Notes: generated from the sequence alone by a model not told the origin. A stretch of DNA of 55,273 nucleotides from an uncultured Clostridia bacterium (GCA_947364045.1 CANARN010000009.1:1-55273); one strand, 5' to 3'; shown: positions 16,296 through 24,942, numbered from the stretch's first letter. Translations and numbers: made by a program.

Positions 16296-16387
16296 GTAGG
16301 GAACGCATTTATGCGTTCCGATGTTTCGTTGTACGCAGTAATTTGAATTTGATTTTGTGTTGCGGCACGGATAAATCCGCGCCCTAC
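16296..16387. repeat. Inverted pair of GTAGGG palindromic repeats
   Basis: A GTAGGG-headed palindrome at 16296-16320 (stem 16300-16308 with 16311-16319) faces a second copy in inverted orientation at 16363-16387, ending CCCTAC. Together they form a 92-bp unit with GTAGGG/CCCTAC ends. The arms differ in sequence from each other and from the copies at 1-128, but each can still fold. The rest of the 16178-16515 gap holds the fba terminator and the next promoter. Confidence 0.6.
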
Positions 16388-16458
16388 AAATATGCTCATA
16401 AAAGCGCCGAAAAATAGGCATATCCACGCTGGGTGGAGTTAATTCTAATATGCGTGGC

Positions 16459-16487
16459 TTGTGAAAACGGGTGTAAAATGATATAAT
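16459..16487 (+). promoter_or_regulatory. Promoter of the membrane-bound XRE gene
   Basis: TTGTGA at 16459-16464 and TATAAT at 16482-16487 are spaced 17 bp apart, 28 bases before the start codon. Confidence 0.6.
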
Positions 16488-16515
16488 TAGGATAATAAGT
16501 GAAGGAGGGGAATAT

Positions 16516-17376
16516 ATGGACAATATTCAAATCGGACGGCTGATATATGATAAGCGAAAAGAGCTGGGACTTACTCAAGCTGAGCTTGCCAACAGACTGC
16601 AAATTACAAATAAAGCTGTTTCAAAATGGGAAAACGGCGACGGTATGCCCGATGTTAATTTGCTCGCTCCGCTTGCCTCGGAACTTGGACTCACTGTTGA
16701 TGAACTGTTGAACGGCGAAGAGAAAGTGCATTGCGAAAATTTTGAAGCAGATAAAAAAGAGGAAACGTATGTAAGTCCATTGGCTGTAAAATCCCGTGAT
16801 TTTGAGATAAAAGACGCTGTTTTGGGAATATTTATGTGCAGTTTTGCAATTTGCAATGTTTTAGGCTGTCTTTCTCAAATATATATGTACTTTATGATAT
16901 ACTCGGAAAATCTGATGTCTGCACTGCCCGGATTTGCAATCAATGCGTACAATATAGTTTTCTGGGCGCTGATTTCGGCGGTTTTTATATGTAAAGCTTT
17001 GCGAATTTACGATGTTGAAATTGAAAATACAAAATCAATCACTATTGCATCATTTATAATCGGGCTACCCATGCTGGCTATTGAGCTTATGGACGGTGCG
17101 ACTATAAGCTACGGTTGTTTTTTCTTCATTTTTGCCCTTCTTCTGTCTGAATGTCACGGATACAGAATACCGCATAAAATTTTCTACGGATTGACAATTC
17201 TTGCAACGGCAGTATACGGCATAGGAATGATATTCGGCGAAGTTAATCTTTCAAAATTACCTGACCGAATAGCCTTAGATCAGTTTTTAGGATTTACAAT
17301 GAAATTTGTCAAAGCGCTGATATTTTATATTTTTTACGGCATTTTTGAAAAGTGCTGTGATGACTATGAAAGGTAA
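16516..17376 (+). CDS. XRE-family regulator with membrane domain
   Basis: A protein of 286 residues. Residues 5-65 form a Cro/C1 helix-turn-helix (RKELGLTQAELANRLQITN then KAVSKWENGDGMPD), the common Clostridial type ending in ELLNGE. After a short charged linker come about five or six transmembrane helices from residue 97 on. One-component membrane-bound regulators of this layout are frequent in Clostridia, but their signals are mostly unknown. GAAGGAGGGG precedes the ATG. It is transcribed alone, and no target is evident. Confidence 0.85.
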   Translation: MDNIQIGRLIYDKRKELGLTQAELANRLQITNKAVSKWENGDGMPDVNLLAPLASELGLTVDELLNGEEKVHCENFEADKKEETYVSPLAVKSRDFEIKDAVLGIFMCSFAICNVLGCLSQIYMYFMIYSENLMSALPGFAINAYNIVFWALISAVFICKALRIYDVEIENTKSITIASFIIGLPMLAIELMDGATISYGCFFFIFALLLSECHGYRIPHKIFYGLTILATAVYGIGMIFGEVNLSKLPDRIALDQFLGFTMKFVKALIFYIFYGIFEKCCDDYER

Positions 17377-17381
17377 ATAAA

Positions 17382-17420
17382 AAACCGTGTTTCTCTTTTT
17401 GGGGGAAGCACGGCTTTCTT
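17382..17420 (+). terminator. Terminator between the XRE gene and the 47-residue ORF
   Basis: AACCGTGTTTC around 17383-17392 pairs, with one G-T, to GAAGCACGGCT around 17404-17414. It lies between convergent genes and shares the string AAAACCGTGTTTCT with the hairpin at 6523. Confidence 0.7.
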
Positions 17421-17423
17421 AAT

Positions 17424-17567
17424 TTAATTTTCTTTTATTTCTCTAATACCGGAGATAATTCTGAAAACGGTAAAGGCTATTATCCCAACAGTCAGTGCCG
17501 TTTCCATAAAGCTTAAAAGCCTGAGAGCCTTTGACATATTTATTATTGTTGCAACATCGTTTGCCAT
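17424..17567 (-). CDS. 47-residue single-pass membrane protein downstream of spoVAD
   Basis: A small ORF starting ATG at 17567 and ending TAA at 17424. Its first residues are MANDVATIINMSKALRLL. A hydrophobic stretch follows (TALTVGIIAFTVFRII), and it ends with a charged tail, EIKEN. GGAGGAATAATAA precedes the ATG, an excellent ribosome binding site, and it starts only 3 bases after the spoVAD stop. Coexpression with spoVAD during sporulation is likely. I do not recognise a family. Hydrophobic pattern, spacing and ribosome binding site support a real gene. Confidence 0.65.
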   Translation of the reverse strand: MANDVATIINMSKALRLLSFMETALTVGIIAFTVFRIISGIREIKEN

Positions 17568-17570
17568 TTA

Positions 17571-18593
17571 TTATTCCTCCGTTGTAATAAGAACTCCGTG
17601 GGCAATGCCCGGAATACTTTCGCCCTGCAAATTTGATGTGAGCGACAAAAGCGCTCCCGTGCCTACAAAAAAGACTTTTTTAAGCTCTCCCGAAAGCATT
17701 CTTTTCATAATGTTTGAATTGAGAACCGCCGCTGAACAACCGCACCCTGAGCCGCCTGCGTGAACATCCTGATTTTCCATATCGTAAATCATAAGCCCGC
17801 AGTCGTTGTGAACAGCGGAAATGTCAATATTTTCATCCTTCATTAAAAGCTCAATTAAAAGGTCTTTTCCAACTTTTCCGAGGTCGCCGGTCAAAATTAA
17901 ATCGTAGTCGGACGGTCTTGTACCTGTATCTTTTAAAAATTGCGCAATAGTGTCTGCTGCGGCAGGTGCCATTGCGGCGCCCATATTGTTCGGGTCTTTA
18001 ATATTAAGGTCGGTTATTTTTCCGAAAATAACAGCGCTGATGCTCGGCGTATTTTTTTTGTGCGACGAAACATAGCACGCACCCGCGGCGGTCGCGGTTC
18101 TTTGCGCTGTGGGCGTTCTCTGACCTCCGTATTCAAGAGGCATTCTGAACTGTCTTTCGGCGGAAGCAAAATGCGAAGATGTAGTCGCCACCGTATTTGA
18201 GCAAGCGCCCGAATCGACAAAGGTCGAGGCAATACCGAGAGAGAGCGCCATAGTGGAGCAAGCGCCGTAAAGCCCCAAAAACGGAATGTTCATCTCTTTA
18301 ATTCCGAAGGTTGTACCGATGCATTGGTTGAGCAAATCTCCGCCCATTATAATGTCAACGTCATCTGTACAGGCATTCGCTTTTGCAATCGCTCTTGTCA
18401 CAGCTTCACGCTGTAAAGCGCTTTCAGCTTTTTCAAAAGAAGCGCTGCCGTTTATTGTGTCGTCGCTGAAAATATAGTCAAAATCCTCTGCGATGGGACC
18501 TTCGCCCTCAGTTTTGCCGACAACGGCGCTGTAACCGCAAATTGACGGCTTTGATTTTAGTAAATAAGTTTGCTTTCCGATTTTTTCTGCCAT
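17571..18593 (-). CDS. spoVAD: Stage V sporulation protein AD
   Basis: A protein of 340 residues that matches SpoVAD, a thiolase-fold protein that binds dipicolinic acid and is needed to load it into the forespore. Family sequence includes GDLLNQCIGTTFGIKEMNIP, then GLYGACSTMALSLGIAS, and later GGSGCGCSAAVLNS. It shows that the organism, or a recent ancestor, forms endospores. In most sporeformers spoVAC, spoVAD and spoVAE are adjacent; here spoVAD stands without them, followed only by a tiny membrane protein gene. AAAGGGTG precedes the ATG. A forespore sigma-factor promoter was looked for but could not be assigned. Confidence 0.95.
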   Translation of the reverse strand: MAEKIGKQTYLLKSKPSICGYSAVVGKTEGEGPIAEDFDYIFSDDTINGSASFEKAESALQREAVTRAIAKANACTDDVDIIMGGDLLNQCIGTTFGIKEMNIPFLGLYGACSTMALSLGIASTFVDSGACSNTVATTSSHFASAERQFRMPLEYGGQRTPTAQRTATAAGACYVSSHKKNTPSISAVIFGKITDLNIKDPNNMGAAMAPAAADTIAQFLKDTGTRPSDYDLILTGDLGKVGKDLLIELLMKDENIDISAVHNDCGLMIYDMENQDVHAGGSGCGCSAAVLNSNIMKRMLSGELKKVFFVGTGALLSLTSNLQGESIPGIAHGVLITTEE

Positions 18594-18687
18594 AATTTAT
18601 CACCCTTTAGACTTATTTTTATCTTGAGTATTAAAAATATTCTTAAAAAAATTTCCAAAATATGCTATTATATTAAGGGTGTAAAAA

Positions 18688-19404
18688 ATGTTAACTGATT
18701 TTATTTCATATTTAATTTTCGGAAATCACTGTAAATACTGCGGTGAGCTGATAAAATTCGGTGAAGCCTTATGTAATGAATGTAAAACCGATTTGCCGAG
18801 GATTACGGGTGAAAAATGTAAGTATTGCGGTGCGGGTAAGGACAGATGCACCTGCAAAAATGCTAAAATGAAATATGACGGAATCAGCGCGCCCTTTTAC
18901 TATGAAAAAACAATAGAAAAATCAATACGCAAATACAAATTCGCAGACAAGCAGTATATTGCAAAGGTGCTGGCAGAGGATACGGCAGAGGCAGTGAAAA
19001 ATGATTTTAAAGATATAAATTTTGACTTTATTGATTTTATTCCGTTCAGCAAAAATCAGGACAAAAAGCGGAAATACAATCCCGCAGGCGAAATAGCTAA
19101 GGAAATGTCAAAAATTCTCGGTATTCCCGTAAAAAATGTTCTTACAAAGCCTTTTGAAACAGAGACACAGCACATTTCAAGCGCATTTTACCGACAGGGC
19201 AATGTTGCAGGTGCGTATGATGTTTCGGAAAATGCGGATTTACACGGTAAAACAGTTTTGCTTGTAGATGACATTAAAACAACGGGTTCAACCTTAAATG
19301 AATGTGTCAGAGTTTTAAAAATTGCAGGAGCTGAAAAGGTTTATTGCGCCGTTGTGGCACTGACCGCTAAGGAAAAATCAAAGAAAGACAAAGAAAAACC
19401 CTAA
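18688..19404 (+). CDS. comF: ComF family phosphoribosyltransferase-like protein
   Basis: A protein of 238 residues. Residues about 11-60 form a zinc-ribbon-like domain with CxxC pairs (HCKYCGELI, KCKYCGAG). A type I phosphoribosyltransferase domain follows, with the PRPP loop VLLVDDIKTTGSTL near residues 190-203. ComF proteins take part in single-stranded DNA handling during natural transformation in several species, and related GntX proteins act in gluconate use; which applies here is not clear. It is divergent from spoVAD, and an extended -10 (TGCTATTAT near 18663-18671) precedes it. The C-terminus is very lysine-rich. Confidence 0.88.
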   Translation: MLTDFISYLIFGNHCKYCGELIKFGEALCNECKTDLPRITGEKCKYCGAGKDRCTCKNAKMKYDGISAPFYYEKTIEKSIRKYKFADKQYIAKVLAEDTAEAVKNDFKDINFDFIDFIPFSKNQDKKRKYNPAGEIAKEMSKILGIPVKNVLTKPFETETQHISSAFYRQGNVAGAYDVSENADLHGKTVLLVDDIKTTGSTLNECVRVLKIAGAEKVYCAVVALTAKEKSKKDKEKP

Positions 19405-19424
19405 GCCGTAAAAAGCTTAGGGTT
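19397..19424. terminator. Bidirectional terminator between comF and the sugar kinase gene
   Basis: A 10-bp perfect stem (19397-19406 with 19415-19424) has A- and T-rich flanks on both sides, between convergent genes. Confidence 0.85.
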
Positions 19425-19442
19425 AAAAAATTTTCAGCATGT

Positions 19443-20555
19443 TCAGCAATACTTATTTGTGATTGCTTTCATTTTGTCCATATTGTTTTCAATATCTTCA
19501 ACCAATTTAAACTGGTTTCTGCATCTGTCTAAATTGTGCTTAGGATATTTGATTCTGAAATAAGTATCTCCGTTTAAATAGTCAGTTAAAAATCTCATTC
19601 CGCATTCAAAGGTGAGCAGCTTTGCGGAGAACGGAAGGTACTCTTTTTCGGTATCTGTAAGAGCCTTTCCCGCAGAGGAAAGAAATCCCGAAACAAACGC
19701 TTCGTAAAGGTCTAAATCAATTCCGACATTGTCGGTGTTCGGGTCGTCCTCAGCAGTTTTGTTTGCGCCTGAACGAATACAGTCACCGAAATCGTAGAGG
19801 GAAAGACCCGTCATAACTGTGTCAAGGTCGATAACGCAAATACCCTCATTCGTCTTTTCGTCAAACAGAATATTGTTAATTTTGGTGTCATTGTGTGTAA
19901 CTCTCAGCGGCAGCTTGCCGTCGGAAATTAAATCGGTTAAAACGTGAGTGTCATTTTCACGGCTGAGTACAAAATCAACCTCGTTTTTAACCTCTGAAAG
20001 TCTGCCCGCCGAATTTTCCTCCACAGCTTTTTTAAATACTTCAAAACGCTTTGCCGTATTGTGAAAATCGGGAATCGTGTCAAAAAGAGTTGAAACGTCA
20101 TAGGAACTGAGAATTTGCTGGAATTCGCCGAACGCTCTGCCTGCCTCGCAAAACTTTTCGGCACTGTCAATTGTTTCGCAGGTGTAAGCCTTGTCAATGA
20201 ATTTGTAAAGACGCCAGCAATTGCCGTTTTCGTCAATAAAGCAGTAATCGCCGCTGTCACAGGGTAAAAACTCAAGCGTTCTGCGGCTGCTGTCAATACC
20301 CTTGTCATTATAATATTTCTTAATATGTCCCGTAACGCCGAGAATATTTTTCATAAGACCGAAAGGATTTTTGAAAACCTCCGTATTGATTCTTTGCAGA
20401 ATATATTTTGAGGTATCCCCATCCTTGCTGAACTCAAGAATATATGTGCCGTTGATATTTCCGTTACCGTATTTGTTGAAGCTAATAAGCTCTCCCGAAA
20501 TTCCGAACTTTAAAGCGATAATGTCAATATCCATATCTAATATTTTGTTCTCCAT
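19443..20555 (-). CDS. APH-family kinase, NahK-like
   Basis: A protein of 370 residues with an aminoglycoside-phosphotransferase fold. It has the nucleotide-loop region GNGNINGTYIL and the catalytic loop LRVTHNDTKINNILFD, followed by the metal-binding VIDLDTVM. This combination and length resemble N-acetylhexosamine 1-kinases (NahK) and relatives that phosphorylate amino sugars released from mucin or milk glycans. No antibiotic-resistance role is suggested. The ATG at 20555 follows GGAGG by 7 bases. It is transcribed alone; the usual partners (lacto-N-biose phosphorylase, uridylyltransferase) are absent, so the substrate is uncertain. Confidence 0.8.
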   Translation of the reverse strand: MENKILDMDIDIIALKFGISGELISFNKYGNGNINGTYILEFSKDGDTSKYILQRINTEVFKNPFGLMKNILGVTGHIKKYYNDKGIDSSRRTLEFLPCDSGDYCFIDENGNCWRLYKFIDKAYTCETIDSAEKFCEAGRAFGEFQQILSSYDVSTLFDTIPDFHNTAKRFEVFKKAVEENSAGRLSEVKNEVDFVLSRENDTHVLTDLISDGKLPLRVTHNDTKINNILFDEKTNEGICVIDLDTVMTGLSLYDFGDCIRSGANKTAEDDPNTDNVGIDLDLYEAFVSGFLSSAGKALTDTEKEYLPFSAKLLTFECGMRFLTDYLNGDTYFRIKYPKHNLDRCRNQFKLVEDIENNMDKMKAITNKYC

Positions 20556-20583
20556 CACTGTTCCTCCGAAAAGAATTACATCT

Positions 20584-20612
20584 ATTATATAATTTCACAG
20601 AGGTTAAGTCAA
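20584..20612 (-). promoter_or_regulatory. Promoter of the NahK-like kinase gene
   Basis: On the minus strand TTGACT (20607-20612) and TATAAT (20584-20589) are spaced 17 bp apart, close upstream of the start codon. Confidence 0.8.
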
Positions 20613-20659
20613 TAATAAAAGTGTAAAATAACAAAAAGTTAAATTGTTTAATTTATCTA

Positions 20660-20688
20660 TTTACATAAGTGACGATTTAATGTAAAAT
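20660..20688 (+). promoter_or_regulatory. Candidate promoter of the pyrH cluster
   Basis: TTTACA at 20660-20665 and TAAAAT at 20683-20688 are spaced 17 bp apart, 44 bases before pyrH. Confidence 0.55.
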
Positions 20689-20732
20689 ATACTGGAAATA
20701 ATATATATTTTTGATTTTTCGGAGGTGTTCTT

Positions 20733-21443
20733 TTGGAACCGAAATATAAAAGAATTCTCTTGAAGCTCAGCGGAGAGGTTCTCGCGGGTGAAAAGGGTCA
20801 CGGTTTTGATTTTAATGTAGTGAACAGCGTCTGTCAGTCAGTTAAGCATTTGGCGGATTTAGGCGTTCAGGTTGCCGTTGTTGTAGGCGGCGGAAATTTC
20901 TGGAGGGGTAGGTCCAGCGGCAGTATGGACAGAACAAGAGCAGACCACATCGGAATGCTTGCAACGGTTATGAATTCGCTCGCCCTTGCAGATACATTAG
21001 AGTCTATGGGCGTTGAGGCGGTTGTTCAGACTGCTCTTGATATGCCACGAATTGCCGAGCCGTTTAAGAAGGATGCGGCAGTACGCCATCTTGAAAACGG
21101 AAGAATCGTAATTTTCGGCTGCGGAACGGGCAGTCCGTTCTTTTCAACCGATACAGGCGCGGCGCTTCGCGCGGCAGAGATAGACGCAGATATTATTTTT
21201 AAGGCGACAAACGTTGACGGCGTTTATGATAAAGACCCCAATAAATTTGACGATGCCGTTAAATTTGACGTTGTAACTCAGCAGGACATTCTCAGCAAAG
21301 GACTTAAGGTTATGGACAGTACAGCCGCTTCTCTTTGCAGGGATAACGGAATACCGATTTTAGTGTTTAATCTTAATGAGCCTGAAAACATGGTCAAGGC
21401 GGCATTGGGCGAAACAATAGGAACATTTTGTACTGTAGGGTAA
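20733..21443 (+). CDS. pyrH: Uridylate kinase
   Basis: A protein of 236 residues of the amino acid kinase fold. It phosphorylates UMP to UDP (EC 2.7.4.22) and so feeds RNA, DNA and UDP-sugar synthesis. Family motifs are [17 protein letters not shown] at the N-terminus, [11 protein letters not shown], and the ATP-site sequence [13 protein letters not shown]. The start is TTG at 20733, supported by GGAGGTG 6 bases upstream. It opens the pyrH-frr-uppS-cdsA-dxr-rseP-ispG-polC cluster, all on the plus strand with short gaps or overlaps. Confidence 0.97.
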   Translation: MEPKYKRILLKLSGEVLAGEKGHGFDFNVVNSVCQSVKHLADLGVQVAVVVGGGNFWRGRSSGSMDRTRADHIGMLATVMNSLALADTLESMGVEAVVQTALDMPRIAEPFKKDAAVRHLENGRIVIFGCGTGSPFFSTDTGAALRAAEIDADIIFKATNVDGVYDKDPNKFDDAVKFDVVTQQDILSKGLKVMDSTAASLCRDNGIPILVFNLNEPENMVKAALGETIGTFCTVG

Positions 21444-21474
21444 ACGTACCGTCACTTTATAGGAGGAATAATTT

Positions 21475-22029
21475 ATGGAAAAAGTTTTTGAACAGATGAA
21501 AGAAAAAATGGAAAAATCTCTTGCGGCACTTGACCGTGAGTATTCGGGAATGCGCGCAGGGCGAGCCTCTACGGCTGTGCTTGACAAAATAGTTGTTGAT
21601 TATTACGGCGTTCCCACTCCCGTTCAGCAGATGGCAGCCGTTTCGGTTCAGGAGGGCAGAATTCTTATAATTCAGCCGTGGGACGCTTCAACAATCAAGC
21701 CGATTGAAAAGGCAATACAGGCTTCAGACATAGGTATTAACCCAATGAATGACGGCAGAGTAATCCGTCTTACTTTCCCGCCTCTTACCGAGGAACGCAG
21801 AAAAGAGCTGTCAAAGTCCGTTAAAGCTATGGGCGAGGAATGCAAGGTTAAAATGCGTAATATCCGCCGTGATGCCATTGATCAAATCAAGGCTTTAAAA
21901 AAGTCGTCTGAAATTACTGAGGATGACCAGAAAAACGCTGAAACAAAAATACAGAAAATTACCGATGACTTTGTTAAGAAGACAGAGGATGCATCGACGG
22001 CAAAAGAAAAAGAAATTATGGAGATATAA
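21475..22029 (+). CDS. frr: Ribosome recycling factor
   Basis: A protein of 184 residues, the standard RRF length. It acts with EF-G to split post-termination ribosomes. Family sequence includes YSGMRAGRASTAVLDKIVVD, YYGVPTPVQQMAAVSV, and the long helical bundle around RRDAIDQIKALKK. AGGAGG lies just upstream of the ATG. It lies 31 bases after pyrH. A strong hairpin sits in the gap to uppS. Confidence 0.98.
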   Translation: MEKVFEQMKEKMEKSLAALDREYSGMRAGRASTAVLDKIVVDYYGVPTPVQQMAAVSVQEGRILIIQPWDASTIKPIEKAIQASDIGINPMNDGRVIRLTFPPLTEERRKELSKSVKAMGEECKVKMRNIRRDAIDQIKALKKSSEITEDDQKNAETKIQKITDDFVKKTEDASTAKEKEIMEI

Positions 22030-22030
22030 T

Positions 22031-22067
22031 ATTTATGGGCAGTATTCTCAGAGTACTGCTCATAAAT
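22031..22067 (+). promoter_or_regulatory. 17-bp hairpin between frr and uppS
   Basis: Bases 22031-22047 pair with 22051-22067 over all 17 positions (two G-T pairs), with the 3-nt loop TCA. No T tract follows. It could end frr transcripts partially, act as a processing site, or slow ribosomes into uppS. There is no clear uppS ribosome binding site in the 15 bases after it. Confidence 0.6.
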
Positions 22068-22082
22068 GCGTTTTAACATACT

Positions 22083-22817
22083 ATGGATAAAAAAAATCTT
22101 CCCGAATTTTCCGTTCTTCCCAAGCACATCGGAATAATAATGGACGGCAACGGCAGATGGGCAAAGAAACGCAATCTGCCGCGTTATAAGGGGCATATTG
22201 AGGGCGCAAAAACATTCCGTAAAATAGGCGAGTTCGCCGCAGATTTAGGCGTTAAATGTCTTACCTTTTACGCTTTTTCCACTGAAAACTGGAAAAGGCC
22301 GCAGGAGGAGGTTGACGCCATAATGGAGCTTTTCCGCGAATATTTATATGAAGCGGACGAACGCTCTGCGGAGAATGAGGAAAAGGGTATTACACTTAGG
22401 TTTATCGGTGATAAATCGGGAATTCCCGAGGACATTGCGGCGCTTATGAACCATATTGAGAATATCAGCAGCGACAAATCAAAGGTTGTGCTTAATATCG
22501 CTGTAAATTACGGCGGCAGACACGAAATTGCAGGCGCTGTTAAGAAAATAGCCGAAAAGGTTAAAAACGGCGAGATAGACGTTTGCGATATTGACGAAAA
22601 TACAATTTCAAAGCATCTTTATACAAAAAATTTGCCCGACCCTGATTTAATAATCAGACCGAGCGGTGAGTGCAGGCTGTCAAACTTTCTCACATATCAG
22701 TCTGCTTATTCGGAGCTGTGGTTTTCAGATGTTTTATGGCCCGATTTTACGGAAGATGATCTTGTTTCGGCACTTCGTGAATTTGAACGGCGCAATCGCC
22801 GCTTCGGCGGAGTATAG
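22083..22817 (+). CDS. uppS: Undecaprenyl diphosphate synthase
   Basis: A cis-prenyltransferase of 244 residues that makes the C55 lipid carrier for peptidoglycan and surface glycans (EC 2.5.1.31). The motif HIGIIMDGNGRWAKKR places the catalytic Asp at residue 21. Later family blocks are GAKTFRKIGEFAADLGVK, FYAFSTENWKRP and the C-terminal LIIRPSGECRLSNFLTYQSA. It supplies the carrier needed by the FemABX and Wzx/Wzy systems elsewhere in the window. The start lacks a good ribosome binding site, so translation may depend on the hairpin upstream. Confidence 0.97.
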   Translation: MDKKNLPEFSVLPKHIGIIMDGNGRWAKKRNLPRYKGHIEGAKTFRKIGEFAADLGVKCLTFYAFSTENWKRPQEEVDAIMELFREYLYEADERSAENEEKGITLRFIGDKSGIPEDIAALMNHIENISSDKSKVVLNIAVNYGGRHEIAGAVKKIAEKVKNGEIDVCDIDENTISKHLYTKNLPDPDLIIRPSGECRLSNFLTYQSAYSELWFSDVLWPDFTEDDLVSALREFERRNRRFGGV

Positions 22818-22900
22818 CCTAAATGCAGATGTCCCCTCCTTTTTAGGCGGCGGGTTTCGATTTAAAACCAACATATTCAGAGAGGATATAGAATTTTATT

Positions 22901-23785
22901 ATGAAAAAGAAAGTAATTGCCGGAATTATTTGCGCGTTGGCGGGAATTTCGGTTGTAGCTCTGCGTAATATTGCGCCGTGGCTTTTTCCTTTGGCGGCGG
23001 CAGTAGTCAGTTTGATGGCAACCTATGAAATAAATCACGCGCTCGGAATAAAAAACAAGCTTATGAAAATTTTAACGGGCGTTGTAAGCTTTGCAATTCC
23101 TATGTGCTTTGGCTTCAGAGAAAATATTTTGGCGTTGGGAGCAAAACTCGGACTTACATTAAATCCTGTTTATTTCCTTTTGCTCTACGCTCTCTTGTGC
23201 TTTATAATTATGGTAGCCGATTTTGAAAACATTAAGTTTCACGATGCGGCATCAGTCATAGTTACATCTTGGGGGATTCCATTTGCGGTAACTGTTTTGC
23301 TTTACTGCAACGAAATAGACAAAATTTTCCCCGATGCAGATTACGGAAAACAGCATGGTCTTTTCTTTATTCTTTACGTTATGTTCTGCGCGTGGATTAC
23401 CGATGTTTTTGCATATTTTGCAGGAAGCTTCCTCGGCAAACACAAGCTTTGCCCCAAGGTAAGTCCCAAAAAGACTGTTGAGGGCGCTGTCGGCGGAGTT
23501 CTCGGCGGAGTTGCAAGCGCGCTTATTCTTTATGCGATATTTGACAATCTTATTTTTGAAGCTCCCCACGGTAAATATTTGGCAGTGGCGCTTGTTTCGG
23601 CGGTTCTCTGCATTGTGGGAATGTGCGGCGACCTTACGTTCTCAGTTTTGAAACGCAACTGCGGAGTTAAGGATTTCAGCAATTTAGTTCCCGGTCACGG
23701 CGGAGTTATGGATCGTTTTGACAGCGAGGTTTTTGTACTTATTGCATTTTACTCAATAATTAACATTTTCGGAGTGAAGTTTTAA
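22901..23785 (+). CDS. cdsA: Phosphatidate cytidylyltransferase
   Basis: A polytopic membrane enzyme of 294 residues with about eight helices. It converts phosphatidic acid and CTP to CDP-diacylglycerol (EC 2.7.7.41), the precursor of membrane phospholipids. The CDP-DAG synthase signature is complete near the C-terminus: SVLKRNCGVKDFSN followed by LVPGHGGVMDRFDS. GAGAGGA lies upstream of the ATG. Its stop codon overlaps the dxr start by one base. Confidence 0.97.
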   Translation: MKKKVIAGIICALAGISVVALRNIAPWLFPLAAAVVSLMATYEINHALGIKNKLMKILTGVVSFAIPMCFGFRENILALGAKLGLTLNPVYFLLLYALLCFIIMVADFENIKFHDAASVIVTSWGIPFAVTVLLYCNEIDKIFPDADYGKQHGLFFILYVMFCAWITDVFAYFAGSFLGKHKLCPKVSPKKTVEGAVGGVLGGVASALILYAIFDNLIFEAPHGKYLAVALVSAVLCIVGMCGDLTFSVLKRNCGVKDFSNLVPGHGGVMDRFDSEVFVLIAFYSIINIFGVKF

Positions 23786-24942
23786 TGGCTGCGAAAAATT
23801 TAAGTATATTAGGCTCAACAGGCTCAATAGGCACTCAGAGCCTTGAAATTGCGGAGAAGTGCGGCTTTAATGTGTCCGCACTTTCGGCATATTCTAATGT
23901 AGATATAATCGAGGTGCAAATTCGTAAATTTAAGCCCCGCGTTGCCGCTTTGGTTGACGAAGCAGCGGCAGCAGACCTTAAAATCCGCGTTGCAGATACA
24001 GATACAAAGATTTTATCGGGCATTGAGGGAGTATGCGAATGTGCCGCAGTAAACAGCGCCGATACCGTGATTAACGGAATTGTGGGAATGGCAGGCTTAA
24101 AGCCTACTCTTACTGCAATTGAATGTGAAAAAACAATTGCGCTTGCCAACAAGGAAACGCTTGTTGCAGGCGGTCAGATAGTTATGAACAGGGCAAAAGA
24201 GAACGGAGTTTCAATTCTGCCTGTCGATTCCGAGCATTCTGCAATTTTTCAGTGCTTACAGGGAAAGCCTTCCAATAAAGCGCTTAAAAAGCTGATTCTG
24301 ACAGCCTCAGGCGGTCCGTTTTTCAAAAAAACAAGAGAAGAGCTTAAAAATGTAACTGTCAAGGATGCGCTTAAACACCCCAATTGGTCGATGGGCGCAA
24401 AAATAACTATAGATTCTGCTACAATGATGAACAAGGGACTTGAGGTTATTGAGGCGGCTTGGCTTTTCGGCATTTCACCGTCAAAAATAGACGTTGTTGT
24501 GCATAGAGAGAGTATAATTCATTCTGCTATTGAGTATGATGATAATGCGGTCATTGCACAGCTGGGACTGCCCGATATGAAAATTCCCATTCAGTATGCT
24601 CTGACTTATCCCGAGCGTTATGACGCTCCGACAAAGGAGCTTGATTTGACCGAAATTTGCAATTTGTCATTTTATAAGCCGGATTATGAGACCTTCAAGC
24701 TTATAAATGTGTGTAAAGACGCGTTTGTGAGGGGCGGAATAGCGCCTGCATTTGCCAACAGCGCAAACGAGCAGGCAAACCTTATGTTCCGTGAGGGTAG
24801 AATCGGCTTTTTGGATATAGGCGATATTGTTGAGCGCGTTGCCTCAGAAGCGCCCGACATTAAGGATTATACTCTTGAAGATATAGAAAATGCAGACAAA
24901 CTCGCAAGAGAATTAGTAATTAAGTACGCAGAGGAGCAGTGA
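23785..24942 (+). CDS. dxr: 1-deoxy-D-xylulose 5-phosphate reductoisomerase
   Basis: A protein of 385 residues that makes 2-C-methyl-D-erythritol 4-phosphate with NADPH (EC 1.1.1.267), the committed DXP-pathway step. The Rossmann motif is GSTGSIGTQSLEIAEK at residues 10-25. The metal and substrate site is in LPVDSEHSAIFQCL. The flexible loop and catalytic region are in KHPNWSMGAKITIDSATMMN. It overlaps cdsA by one base and rseP by four, so the block is translationally coupled. It feeds UppS through isopentenyl diphosphate. Confidence 0.98.
   Translation: MAAKNLSILGSTGSIGTQSLEIAEKCGFNVSALSAYSNVDIIEVQIRKFKPRVAALVDEAAAADLKIRVADTDTKILSGIEGVCECAAVNSADTVINGIVGMAGLKPTLTAIECEKTIALANKETLVAGGQIVMNRAKENGVSILPVDSEHSAIFQCLQGKPSNKALKKLILTASGGPFFKKTREELKNVTVKDALKHPNWSMGAKITIDSATMMNKGLEVIEAAWLFGISPSKIDVVVHRESIIHSAIEYDDNAVIAQLGLPDMKIPIQYALTYPERYDAPTKELDLTEICNLSFYKPDYETFKLINVCKDAFVRGGIAPAFANSANEQANLMFREGRIGFLDIGDIVERVASEAPDIKDYTLEDIENADKLARELVIKYAEEQ

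Noticed and set aside
19443..20555. Aminoglycoside resistance gene
   Set aside because: The fold is shared, but motifs and length fit sugar kinases of the NahK type, and no mobile element is nearby.
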